Position numbers and translations under genes: made by a program
In this document: one piece after another, positions 37,285-46,210 of the stretch
Numbering within the stretch: position 1 is the first letter of the stretch
Layout of the letters: each line of letters opens with the position of its first letter
The notes under the pieces: model-generated
What the model was told of the DNA's origin: nothing
What the model saw: the letters and a program-made list of their open reading frames with translations, nothing else
Databases searched by the model: none
NCBI GenBank assembly: GCA_016464825.1
Contig: JAEKNQ010000059.1
Location: forward strand, 24,072 to 88,071
Direction: 5' to 3'
Length of the DNA stretch: 64,000 nt
Source: Candidatus Dormiibacter inghamiae
GTDB lineage: Bacteria > Chloroflexota > Dormibacteria > Dormibacterales > Dormibacteraceae

Positions 37285-38208
37285 TCACTGCACGGACAGA
37301 ACCAGCTTGCCGGACACAGAGCGCTCGCGGAGGCGCTGAAGCGCTGCCGCGGCGTCAGTCCAAGGCTGCGCCGACTCCACCTGGGGATTCAGGCGATCGC
37401 CGGCGACGAGCGCCGTCAGGTAGCCGAGATCCCGCCCGGGCGGTTCGCCCGCGAGGGTCTGAAAGATGGTGAAACCGCGCAGCCGCACCGCCGCGCCGAG
37501 GTAGACCTCGCGGACGTCAAAGCTAGTGCGGGCGCCCGAGCTGTTGCCGAACATGACCAGGGTGCCGAGCGGGTCCACCGCCGTGAGCAGGCGGCCGAGT
37601 GACTCGCCACCCACCGATTCGAGTATCAGGTCGAAGCGACCTTCCAGATCCTCCAAGCCCACCAGCACCTGGTGGGCCCCGAGCTCGGTCAGCCCGACTG
37701 CCCGGGCCTGCGAGCCGACCACCGCTGTCACCTCGGCTCCGCCGAGCCGGGCTAGCTGCACGGCGAAACGGCCCACTCCGCCCGCGGCCCCGGTGATCAG
37801 GACCCGGCGCCCGACCAAGCCGCGGCCAAGCCGCAGCATGCGCAGGGCGGTCAGGCCGGCTACCGGCAGCGCGGCCGCCTGGGCGTCATCGACCGTGTCC
37901 GGCAACTCGGCTAGCGAGGTGGCGGGGACTGCCACGCGCTCGGCCCAGGCAGCCCCTGGCAGCAAGCCCACAACGCGGGCGCCGAGCGCCGGGCCGCTCC
38001 CCGTGCGAGCCGCGGACTCGACGACACCGGCGATGTCCCAGCCGGGCCGCCAACCCGGCGCGGCGGCCGCCAGCCGGTTGAGCTCGCCCCGGTTGAGGGA
38101 GATCGCGCGCACCGCGACGAGGGCTTCTTCCGGCCCTGGTTCCGGCTCAGCCACTTGCTGGATTGACACCCCTCCCGCCGCTGCCGGGTCGGCCACCAGT
38201 GCGCGCAC
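37285..38208 (-). CDS. Quinone oxidoreductase-like MDR protein (zinc-free)
   Basis: 307 residues from GTG. The GroES-like domain has SLNRGELNR where zinc-dependent members have Cys. The NADPH motif is TGAAGGVGRFAVQLA, and no structural zinc cysteines are present. These are NADPH-dependent quinone or enone reductases. It stands alone on the minus strand between the synthetase remnant and the HisD-like gene. Confidence 0.88.
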   Translation of the reverse strand: MRALVADPAAAGGVSIQQVAEPEPGPEEALVAVRAISLNRGELNRLAAAAPGWRPGWDIAGVVESAARTGSGPALGARVVGLLPGAAWAERVAVPATSLAELPDTVDDAQAAALPVAGLTALRMLRLGRGLVGRRVLITGAAGGVGRFAVQLARLGGAEVTAVVGSQARAVGLTELGAHQVLVGLEDLEGRFDLILESVGGESLGRLLTAVDPLGTLVMFGNSSGARTSFDVREVYLGAAVRLRGFTIFQTLAGEPPGRDLGYLTALVAGDRLNPQVESAQPWTDAAAALQRLRERSVSGKLVLSVQ

Positions 38209-38526
38209 CGCTAGATCAGACCCCCAGGCCAGCCGGCGATCGGCAGTGGTTTCGTGTGCAATTCTGATCTCCTCTTGCGGCGCAGGCCCGCCGGCCTCAT
38301 CTCAGCGCACCAGTATGGGCTTCCGCTCTGTACCTTGAGCGCCATGCCTTCCGCTACGACATCCCCGGGAATGAGGCGACCCGCTGGTCACGAGGACCCA
38401 GCGCGGGCTCATCATGGGCAGGGAGGAGAAGGGCTCGCGGCGCTCGTGCGACCGGGTCCTGGCTACGACCTACAGCCTCGCACTTCTGATCACGCCGCGC
38501 CGCCACCGCCCGCTGAGGAGACCGAA

Positions 38527-39831
38527 ATGGCTACACCCGCTTCCGGCGCCTCACTCGACGTCACCTGGGCCAAGCGCCCGCAGCCGGCGGCGCCCGAGGA
38601 TCGGCAGGCCGTCGAGGAGACTGTACGCGCCATCCTCGACGCCATCCGCAGCCGCGGCGAGGAGGCGGTCAGGGAGTATTCGCGCAAGCTCGACGGCTGG
38701 GACCCCGCGCATTTCCGCGTCGGCCGGGAGGAGATCGACCGCGCGTACGCTGCGGTCGGCCGGGAGGGCCTGGCAGAGATTGAGTTCACCCGCGCCCAAG
38801 TCCAGTCCTTCGCAGAGGCGCAACTCGCCACGCTTCGCCCCCTCGAGGTCGAGTTAACCCCCGGCGTGACGCTCGGTCATGACCTGGTCCCCGTGAGCTC
38901 GGTGGGCTGCTACGTGCCCGGCGGCCACTACCCGCTGATCGCCTCGGTGCACATGCAGGTGACGACCGCAAAGGTTGCCGGAGTGTCCCGCGTGATCGTC
39001 TGTGCGCCGCCCCGAGGACAGGACGGCATCTGGCCCGCCACCCTGGTGGCCATGGACGCCTGTGGGGCCGATGAGATCTACTGCCTGGGCGGCGCGCAGG
39101 CCCTGGCTGCGATGGCCTTCGGGACCAGCGAGATCGCGCTGGTGGACATGATCACCGGGCCCGGCAACCCGTTCGTCGCCGAAGCCAAGCGCCAGCTCTT
39201 CGGCGAGGTTGGCATCGATCTACTTGCGGGGCCGACCGAGATCCTGATCATCGCCGACTCGACGGCAGACCCCGACGTGGCCGCCTGCGACCTGCTTGGA
39301 CAGGCCGAGCACGGCCCCACCTCTCCCGCTCACCTTGTTACCACGTCGGCGAGGCTGGCCGACAGCGTGCTCGAGTCGCTGACGACCCAACTCGACCAGC
39401 TGCCGACCCGTGAGATTGCCGGCCAGGCCTGGGAGCGCATGGGCGCGGTGGCGGTGGTCAAGAGCCCCGAGGATTTGATCAGGTACTCGAACGAGTTTGC
39501 GCCTGAGCACCTGGAGGTGATCACCGAGGACCCCGAGTGGTACCACCGTCGGGTCGTGAACTACGGTTCGCTCTTCCTCGGCGAGGAGACCACCGTGGCC
39601 TACGGCGACAAGGCGGTGGGCACCAACCACACGTTGCCCACCGGCCGCGCCGCCCGCTACACCGGCGGCCTGTGGGTCGGCAAGTTCATCAAGGTCGTCA
39701 CGTTCCAGCGGCTTACGCGGGAGGGCAGCCGGACGATCGCCGCACACGCCTCGCGGATCTCGACCATGGAGGGCATGGCGGCCCACGCCGAAACCTGCGA
39801 CCTCCGCACCCGCCGGTACTCGCAGCTGTAG
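38527..39831 (+). CDS. Histidinol dehydrogenase-family enzyme, probably not histidine biosynthetic (HpsN-like)
   Basis: 434 residues from ATG at 38527 with GAGGAG upstream; the frame is open from 38254 without similarity. The HisD zinc ligands appear conserved: Gln and His in GQAEHGPTSP, Asp in YGDKAVG and His in EGMAAH, and the catalytic Glu-His pair is in APEHLEV. The substrate loop differs from E. coli HisD (GDYASG there, GDKAVG here; DSQ there, TSP here). No other his gene is in the window. Relatives include sulfopropanediol dehydrogenase HpsN and other amino- or sulfo-alcohol dehydrogenases acting by a four-electron oxidation. Confidence 0.85.
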   Translation: MATPASGASLDVTWAKRPQPAAPEDRQAVEETVRAILDAIRSRGEEAVREYSRKLDGWDPAHFRVGREEIDRAYAAVGREGLAEIEFTRAQVQSFAEAQLATLRPLEVELTPGVTLGHDLVPVSSVGCYVPGGHYPLIASVHMQVTTAKVAGVSRVIVCAPPRGQDGIWPATLVAMDACGADEIYCLGGAQALAAMAFGTSEIALVDMITGPGNPFVAEAKRQLFGEVGIDLLAGPTEILIIADSTADPDVAACDLLGQAEHGPTSPAHLVTTSARLADSVLESLTTQLDQLPTREIAGQAWERMGAVAVVKSPEDLIRYSNEFAPEHLEVITEDPEWYHRRVVNYGSLFLGEETTVAYGDKAVGTNHTLPTGRAARYTGGLWVGKFIKVVTFQRLTREGSRTIAAHASRISTMEGMAAHAETCDLRTRRYSQL

Positions 39832-39847
39832 TTCGTCGGGTCGATCG

Positions 39848-40948
39848 CTACGCCGGCGGCTTCCCCAACCGCACGATGGCCGCCACCGGGCCGCCGCCGG
39901 CCGGCCCCTGGTGCATCGCGGCGACAGACACGAAGACTGCGGGGTCACCGACGGCCGCCGCGATGACGGCGCCGACGGCCGCCTTTGCGTGCCGGTGGTG
40001 GTGCACGTCAGAGTCGTCAAGCATTACCTGCCGCCGGCCGCGCAGCCGTGCCGTCGGGTCGGCCTCGCACTTCGCGAAGACATTGACTACCCGGCCCTCC
40101 AGGTCGGCCGCGCGGGGCCGGTCCGGCAGGTCTAGACCCGCCTCCCGGACGGCCGAATAGACACTGTCCTGGTCGAGCGCGTCGCGCATCACCGAGTGGC
40201 CGATCCGCTGGCGTCCGCCGGGGCCGCCGTTGCCCAGTACCACCACCTGTGCCCGATCCAGTTCGACCCCGCTCGAGCAGGAGGCGACCGAGGAGAAGAC
40301 GTCCAGCGCGCGGCCGATCATGTAGTCGTCGATCGCCGAGCGCTGGATCTCGCCCAGCCCCAGAGCAACCCCTAGCGCGGTGGTCCCGTTAGAGAGATCC
40401 ATGGAGCCGTGGGGGTCTGGCAGCGCCGTCTCGCGACCACGGACGCGCGCCTGCCGGATTCCTTCCATGGTCAGCAGGGGAGTCTTGGTCTGCACCCAGT
40501 GCACATCGCTACGGTCGGAGATGCCGGCGTCAGCCATCGCGCTGCCGACGGCCGCTGCGACCTTCTCGACCATTGTGGTGCGCCCGATGTCCTCGGGCAG
40601 GATCTCGTCCGACATCGCAATCCCCACCGTCAGTCCAGCACGCTTGTCGTCTGCCCGGGTGAACACGCAGGCGTGCGGGCATAAGACTCCGTCGGTGCCG
40701 CCCGACCACACCATCGGGATCGCGGCCACCGCGACCTCGTCTCGGCTCCCATGCCGGCGCAATACGTCGCGGAAGGCACGGTCCGCCAGGATCCGGGTGA
40801 AGTCGTTGACGCCGCCATTGCCCTCGGTCTTGCCGATCACGGCTGCCACCCTGTCTGGCTCGATGGCTCCGGAGGTGACCAGCTTCTCGAACTCTGAGGC
40901 GTCGGCGGGACCCTGTTCGAAAACAACCTTGTGAGCCTCAAAACTCAT
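39848..40948 (-). CDS. Ring-opening amidohydrolase (cyanuric acid amidohydrolase/barbiturase family)
   Basis: 366 residues, a full-length member of this small family, which has three repeated domains each with a Ser-Lys pair. Visible elements are GKTEGNG in the first domain, VQTKTPLLT and [10 protein letters not shown] in the second, and [21 protein letters not shown] in the third. Known members hydrolyse cyanuric acid to carboxybiuret or barbiturate to ureidomalonate; sequence alone does not separate them. It is convergent with the HisD-like gene (16-base gap) and 27 bases from the molybdenum hydroxylase gene, on the same strand. Confidence 0.9.
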   Translation of the reverse strand: MSFEAHKVVFEQGPADASEFEKLVTSGAIEPDRVAAVIGKTEGNGGVNDFTRILADRAFRDVLRRHGSRDEVAVAAIPMVWSGGTDGVLCPHACVFTRADDKRAGLTVGIAMSDEILPEDIGRTTMVEKVAAAVGSAMADAGISDRSDVHWVQTKTPLLTMEGIRQARVRGRETALPDPHGSMDLSNGTTALGVALGLGEIQRSAIDDYMIGRALDVFSSVASCSSGVELDRAQVVVLGNGGPGGRQRIGHSVMRDALDQDSVYSAVREAGLDLPDRPRAADLEGRVVNVFAKCEADPTARLRGRRQVMLDDSDVHHHRHAKAAVGAVIAAAVGDPAVFVSVAAMHQGPAGGGPVAAIVRLGKPPA

Positions 40949-40975
40949 GGCGCGGTGGACTCTCGCATTAGCCGA

Positions 40976-43342
40976 TTATGTCGGAGCCACGTCAGCCGCT
41001 GTAGCCGCCCGCAACGGCTCGCGCGACATCCTTGGAGAGGCTGGATGCCGATGAGCTCGTGCACCGACATCCTCGCCGTCTGCATCGGCACCGCCGCTGC
41101 CGGTCACCGGCCCGGGCGCCCCGCCGGGGCCCGGTCGCGTGTGGTGAGCCCGCAGCTGGTCGCTGTTGAGCGCCGCCCAGAGCCGCTCGGGGGTGATCGG
41201 CACCTCCGAGATCTCGACGGGGCGGCCGATGGCATGGAGGGCGTCCTCGACGGCATTGGCGATGGCGGCGGGCACAGCGATCGTGCCCGCTTCGCCCACA
41301 CCCCGGAACGACTCCGGGTTCTGCGAGGAGGCCGACTCGAAGTGGATAATCTCCGGCTCGCAGGCCAGCTCCGGCGCGCTGACGAGCGTGTAGTCGAGGA
41401 AGGACGGCGTGAGAAAAACCCCCTCCTCCGAGTAAAGGGCCTCTTCAAAGAGCGCGTACCCGAGGCCGTGGGCGTAGCCGCCGTGCAACTGGCCGGCCAC
41501 GAGGGTCGGGTTGATGGAGCGGCCGCTGTCGTGGGCGATTACGTACCTCAGCATCTGGACGCCGCCGGTCTCTCGGTCGACGCGGACCACCGCGGCGTGG
41601 CAGCTAGACGACCACGCCGCTGCACCCTGCGAGTCCCAGGTCTCGGCCACCTCGAGACCGGCGCCAACTACCTCGGCGAGCGGCAATGCGCGACTGGGCA
41701 CGCCCCGCACCGCAACCTGCTCGGGGGTGACGACCAGGTCCTCGGCGCTGGCCTCGAGCAGTTCCGACGCTCGTTGGACCAGCGCACGGCGGGCCGAGGC
41801 AGCGGACAGCGCCACAGAGTTGCCCACCTCCAAGGCGGTCCGGCTCGCTGCGGTCACCGCCGAGAAGGGCACGGCACGGCTGTCCCCGGTCCAGACCGAG
41901 ATGCGGTCCAACGGCCACTGCAGCCGCTCGGCCACCACCTGGGCGATGAAAGTCTGGTGCCCCTGGCCCTGGGCGGTGCCCCCGGCCAGCACTCGGGCGG
42001 TGCCATCCGGCAGCACGATTACCCTTGAAGGCTCCGGCTGCCCGATGCCGGTCGCCTCGACGCAGAACGCGACCCCCAGCCCGATCGGCTCGCCCCGCCG
42101 TTGGCGTTCGCGGATGGCGCCGACGCCGATCCGCTCGGCCACCGCCGCCAGCTGGGCGGGGTAGTCGCCACCGTCGTAGGTCACACCCCTGAAACCGGTC
42201 GTGTACGGCATCTCGGACGGCGGGATCAGGTTCCGGCGGCGGACCTCGACCGGCTCGATGCCCAGCCGCCGGGCCAGCCGATCCATGGCGCGCTCGATGG
42301 CGAAGTTACCAACCGGACGCCCGCCGCCCCGAATGTGGGTTGCCGGCGGGCTGTTCGAGTAGCGCCCGGTGACCTCGACCTCGAGGGCCGGCAACCGGTA
42401 GCCCGACATCGCGTGGTGGGCCATGTGGCGGTCCTGGTTAGCACCGAAGGTCCCGTAGGCGCCCACCGGCCAGTCGATGGCCACCCGGACCGCCAGCACA
42501 CGGCCCTCAGCGTCCGCCGCGAGCTCGACATCGAGGTCGGCGTCGTGGGACTGGCCAGTGGTGAGGCCGTCCTCGATTCTGCTGGCGGTCCAGCGGGCCG
42601 GCCGACGCAGGAGCCGGCTCACGGCGGCCGCGACCACATATTCGGGATAGGGATGGTTCTTGGCGCCGAAGCTACCGCCGACGTCGTCGGTCAGGGCAAC
42701 CACCTGAGCCGGGTCCAACCCCAGGCAGCGGGCCACCACGTCGCGCAGGCCGTGAACCCAGCCGACGCTGGCCCGGATGAAAAGGCGCGCCTCGTCCTCG
42801 CGCCAGTCGGCGAGTACCGCGCGTGGCTCCATCGCCGCGCCACAGATGCGACCCATCCGTAAGCGGTGACGCAGGCGAATCTCGGCGTGCTCCAAGGCCG
42901 CGGCCGCGTCCTCATAGGAGTGGCGGTCCCGCCGGTAGACGGACAGATCAGGCTGTCCTGGCTCCAGGTCGACCTGGACGAGATCAAGCGCGTCGTGGGC
43001 TTGGTATTCGCTCTCCGCGGCCACCACCGCGATCGCTTCGCCCTCGAAACGGGTAGAGCCGACCGCGAGGACAGGTCGGCCGACATCCCCTTCGGGCTGC
43101 CCCATCGACGGCGGCATCCGCTCATCGGCAAGGCCCAGCTGACCTGCCGCCCAGGCGCCGGCTACCCCCGGTGCGGACAGTGCCGGCCCAAGGTCCACCC
43201 GAAGGCACTCGCCGGCCGCAAGCCCTGCACGCCGGATGGCAAGGTGGACGGTCCGGGCGGGCGCCGGATCGGAGGCGTACCGGCCCTGCCCACGCACCAG
43301 GCTCGGATCCTCTCGTCGGCGGAGCGGCTGACCGATCGCCAT
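40976..43342 (-). CDS. Xanthine dehydrogenase-family molybdopterin-binding (large) subunit
   Basis: 788 residues from ATG at 43342 (an ATG at 43354 is also possible). The a/b hammerhead domain (about 20-130) is followed by the two MoCo-binding domains. GGSFGAKNHPYPEY, an arginine-containing THIRGGGRPVGN segment and GTAQGQGHQTFIAQ are present. The catalytic Glu is at about residue 684 in GVGEAGT. A disordered Gly/Ala-rich tail of roughly 60 residues ends the protein. Such enzymes hydroxylate N-heterocycles, aldehydes or CO. The FAD and 2Fe-2S subunits are not encoded next to it, which is unusual. It is probably co-transcribed with the ring amidohydrolase. Confidence 0.9.
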   Translation of the reverse strand: MAIGQPLRRREDPSLVRGQGRYASDPAPARTVHLAIRRAGLAAGECLRVDLGPALSAPGVAGAWAAGQLGLADERMPPSMGQPEGDVGRPVLAVGSTRFEGEAIAVVAAESEYQAHDALDLVQVDLEPGQPDLSVYRRDRHSYEDAAAALEHAEIRLRHRLRMGRICGAAMEPRAVLADWREDEARLFIRASVGWVHGLRDVVARCLGLDPAQVVALTDDVGGSFGAKNHPYPEYVVAAAVSRLLRRPARWTASRIEDGLTTGQSHDADLDVELAADAEGRVLAVRVAIDWPVGAYGTFGANQDRHMAHHAMSGYRLPALEVEVTGRYSNSPPATHIRGGGRPVGNFAIERAMDRLARRLGIEPVEVRRRNLIPPSEMPYTTGFRGVTYDGGDYPAQLAAVAERIGVGAIRERQRRGEPIGLGVAFCVEATGIGQPEPSRVIVLPDGTARVLAGGTAQGQGHQTFIAQVVAERLQWPLDRISVWTGDSRAVPFSAVTAASRTALEVGNSVALSAASARRALVQRASELLEASAEDLVVTPEQVAVRGVPSRALPLAEVVGAGLEVAETWDSQGAAAWSSSCHAAVVRVDRETGGVQMLRYVIAHDSGRSINPTLVAGQLHGGYAHGLGYALFEEALYSEEGVFLTPSFLDYTLVSAPELACEPEIIHFESASSQNPESFRGVGEAGTIAVPAAIANAVEDALHAIGRPVEISEVPITPERLWAALNSDQLRAHHTRPGPGGAPGPVTGSGGADADGEDVGARAHRHPASPRMSREPLRAATAADVAPT

Positions 43343-43762
43343 TGCCAATAGCATCGCCGAATACCGAGACCGGGTTCGGTCGCCCGCGCGGATGCCGGTC
43401 GAACGCGGTGTAGAAGGCGGGTCTAACCGGTTGACGGCGGAGGCTCCCACCGCATTCACGGACCTGCCTGATGCGGACCGCGACCGCGCTCCAAACGCTC
43501 GCCAGAGTAGCGGCGCAAGGGATCACCCCGATGGCCGTCCTCGCGGCCCGGTCGGATAGACCGCGCACCCAGGTGTGGGATGGAACGGTGGTCCGCAGTA
43601 CGAGATGGGCAGCATGCAGACGGTCGACATCCTGCCGGTAACCGATGACGGCCGCGCGTTCCATGCCCAGCGGAAATGAGCGTTTCGCCCGTCTGCTGTT
43701 GAACGGTCAGCGCATAATCGGTGAGCACACCACCCGGCGGCCAATCAACGAAGGAGAAAGGC
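43343..43762. other. Intergenic stretch between divergent genes
   Basis: About 420 bases with open frames only of shadow type. It must hold the promoter of the molybdenum hydroxylase gene on the minus strand and of the following small genes on the plus strand. An AAGGAG site lies at its right end (43751-43756). I see no repeat or RNA gene. Confidence 0.4.
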
Positions 43763-43867
43763 ATGCGGCGCGACTTCGATTTCTCGGCCAACCGGCTGCC
43801 AAAGACGCTGGCCTGGGAGCCGGCTACCGCGCTGATTGGGGTGGGTCGTCGCCCGACCGCATCCTAA
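43763..43867 (+). CDS. Small ORF of 34 residues with a strong ribosome-binding site
   Basis: ATG at 43763 follows AAGGAGAAAGGC, one of the best ribosome-binding sites in the window. The frame ends with TAA at 43865-43867, four bases (a CTG follows) before the OsmC-like ATG and in the same frame. The text LPKTLAWEPATALIGVG faintly resembles the start of isochorismatase-fold hydrolases, so it may be the remnant of such a gene, or a leader peptide whose translation feeds the OsmC gene. No function is assigned. Confidence 0.4.
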   Translation: MRRDFDFSANRLPKTLAWEPATALIGVGRRPTAS

Positions 43868-43870
43868 CTG

Positions 43871-44434
43871 ATGGCGGAATCCCGGCCGGTTAGCGGCCAG
43901 CCAATCTCCCCGGACGCGTCCGACGTCACCCAGCTACCGGAGTTCAGCGACAACGTCCGCGGCAAGCTGATCACAATGTCGGCCACTATCCGCTGCTTGG
44001 AAAAGCAGCTGAAGGTGGCGACGGAGCGCAAGTTCGAGTTCTACAGTGACGAGCCTCAGTACCTGGGTGGCGAGGACAACCATCCTCAGCCGCTCACCTA
44101 TATCTCAGCCGGGGTGGGATTTTGACTCCTCACCCAGGTGGTGCGGTACGCATCCATGACGAAGAAGCGGGTCACGTCGGCCAAGTGCCGGTGTGAATTC
44201 GATGCCTGGGTCGACGGGTCGGTCCTCAAGGGCACCGTCCACTCCGGCGTGAATGAGTTCAGAACCCACCTGATCATCGAGTCGCCCGAGTCGGACAACG
44301 ATATTGCCCGGCTGATCAGGCTTGCCAAGCGGGGGTGCTTCGCCGAGCAGCTGGTGCAGAATCCAGTCCGGCTGAAGAGCACTTACGAAGTCAACGGCCG
44401 GGAATGCGAGATCGACATCGATCAAGAAGGGTGA
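43871..44434 (+). CDS. OsmC-like selenoprotein, read through an in-frame UGA (Sec85)
   Basis: Two open frames (43871-44122 and 44126-44434) are in the same frame and separated only by TGA at 44123-44125. Read through, they give 187 residues of an OsmC/Ohr-fold protein. FYSDEPQYLGGEDNHPQPLTYISAGVGF is directly followed by U-LLTQVVRYASM, where related proteins have Cys, the peroxidatic residue. The second OsmC cysteine is C156 in KRGCFAEQLV. I recall OsmC-like Sec forms being reported in marine metagenome selenoproteome surveys. It is predicted to reduce organic hydroperoxides or a related thiol/selenol substrate. The start codon has only a weak ribosome-binding site. Confidence 0.82.
44123..44154 (+). 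promoter_or_regulatory. UGA(Sec) codon and bacterial SECIS-like hairpin in the OsmC-like gene
   Basis: TGA at 44123-44125; a 6-bp stem pairs 44140-44145 with 44149-44154 (GGTGCG with CGCATC, one G-U pair) and closes a GTA triloop at 44146-44148. The loop starts 21 bases after the UGA, inside the known bacterial SECIS window, and has the same GUA sequence as the loop in the GrdB-like gene. Confidence 0.65.
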
Positions 44435-44489
44435 AGGCCGACGGTCCTGCCGGTTGATGGATTGAGCGGTCGGCGCACGGGCCGGGGCG

Positions 44490-46142
44490 ATGACGCAGTC
44501 CGACGACGCTGACGCCCTACGGGGCGAGAACCCCGCCGCCTCGCCGCAGGTCCCCTACGACGAGCCGCCGCCGACCCCCGAGCGCTCGCCTGCCCGGCAT
44601 GGGATCAGCGCGGACACGGGGCTCCGACTACGCCTGCGGGACGGCGTCCAAGTCGCCTACGACGTCTTCCGGCCAGACGCCCTCGGCCAGCGCTTCCGGC
44701 GCTGATTGCGTGGTCACCGTACGGACGCCAGCTCCAGCGCACCGACGTTCCAATACCTCAGAACGAGGCCGGCATCACCGAGTTCTGGGTACCCCGCGGC
44801 TACGCGCACGTGATTGCCGACGCGCGCGGCAGCAACGATTCCGCGGGCGACTGGGACCTGATGGGGCCGGTCGAGCAGCGAGATTTAGGGCAGCTGATCA
44901 AGCAGGTCGCCGCGCAGTCGTGGTGCAACGGCCGAGTTGGCATGGCTGGTTGCTCATACGTCGGCGTCAGCCAGTACCTGGCGGCCCGGCAGCAGCCGCC
45001 GAGTCTGCGCGCGATCTTTCCCCACGACGCCTTCACCGATCAATATCGCGAGTGCTTCTTCCACGGCGGCATCCCGGCCGAGGGCTTTCAGCGCGACTGG
45101 TCTAGCGCGGTCTCGATCCTGAGCATGTGGAGCGGCAGGCGCTCCGAGATCTCGGGCATGCAGCGGCATTTCAACCGCATCTTGGGTCTGGAGGAACCTT
45201 TCGACTGGCCCTACTACCAGGAGCGTTCGGCCTGGCCGGACCTCGAGCGCATTCAGGTGCCTGGGTACTACGGCACCAACTGGCGGTACACCGACCTCCA
45301 CCTGCGCGGGGCGTTCCAGGCATACGGCTCCGCCGGCGACCCACACCGACGCCTGCTCCTGGGACCACTGCCCAGCGTCAGGCGGCCTTTCGCTACCTAC
45401 CACGTCGAGGCACTGCACTGGTACGACCAGTGGCTGAAGGATCTTGACACCGGGGTCATGGACGGCGATCCGATCCGGATCTGGGTGCAGGGCGAGGAGA
45501 GGTGGCGAGGCGAGCCTGAGTGGCCGCTGGCGCGGACCCGATGGACCGAGCTGTTCCTGGCCGGCCGCGAGACTGGACGCGAGGGCATCCTGGACACAAC
45601 TCCCGGTCACCCGGGGGCCCGCACTTATCACTACGACCCGTCGGACGAGCGCGCCTGGGTGGGCGGGGAGCCTCGGCTCGTCTACCGAACGCCGCCGCTC
45701 GAGGCGGATCTCGAGGTGAGGGGGACCAATGGTGCTAACCCTATGGGCAACGATCAGCGCCGTCGATTCCGACTGGCTGATCTGGGTGTGTGACGAGGCG
45801 GCCGACGGCACTCGCGACATACTGACCAAAGGCTGGCTGCGTGGCTCTCACCGTGCGCTCGACCTCGAGCGGTCACTCCCTTACCGTCTGTGGCATCCGC
45901 ACACGCGCAAAGCGGGGGGAGAGGTCGAAGCGGGCAGGCCGACCGAGTACCTGATCGAGGTCCTGCCGACGTCCAACCTCTTCCGGACCGGACACCGTCT
46001 GCGGCTTGAGGTGGCGAGCTGCGACCCGATCCCGCTGCTGGGGCGCTGGGCCAATCGTGGCCGGCTGCTGGCCTCGACCAACACCGTGCACGAGGGTCGC
46101 GACCATCCCTCGCGGCTGCTGGTGCCGGTGGTTCCGCGCTGA
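44490..46142 (+). pseudogene. CocE/NonD-family hydrolase disrupted by two single-base indels
   Basis: The N-terminal part (44490 to about 44695, LRLRDGVQVAYDVFRPDA) shifts frame at a CC run near 44696. The middle part follows (IADARGSNDSAGDWDLMG, nucleophile Ser in GMAGCSYVGVSQY). A second shift at a run of five G (45720-45724) leads to the C-terminal jelly-roll part, ending at 46142. Restoring one base at each site gives a complete protein of about 550 residues with all catalytic elements. Both lesions are homopolymer length changes, so sequencing error is as likely as real inactivation. It is distantly related to the intact gene at 8163-9935. Confidence 0.78.
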
Positions 46143-46197
46143 CGTCCCGGCGGCATCGACCCGACGGGGGCAGCGCATTGTGGCCCCCAGCCGCACG

Positions 46198-46210
46198 TAG
46201 TTTGTGAGCG
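46198..46210 (+). promoter_or_regulatory. Leaderless -10 before the monooxygenase gene
   Basis: TAGTTT at 46198-46203 is followed by 7 bases and a GTG at 46211, with no Shine-Dalgarno sequence. This favours the GTG over the ATG nine bases later as the start. Confidence 0.5.

Noticed and set aside
44131..44143. Alternative hairpin CACC-CAGGT-GGTG after the OsmC-like UGA as the SECIS
   Set aside because: Its loop starts only about 10 bases after the UGA, closer than the known bacterial SECIS range; the GUA-loop hairpin fits better.
44138..44434. Separate 98-residue gene after the OsmC-like N-terminus
   Set aside because: It is in the same frame as the preceding open frame and completes a single OsmC-like protein across the UGA.
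43763..44434. Third read-through: the TAA at 43865 as part of one long OsmC-like protein
   Set aside because: TAA is not a known recoding codon in bacteria, and the OsmC-like family N-terminus begins at the ATG at 43871.
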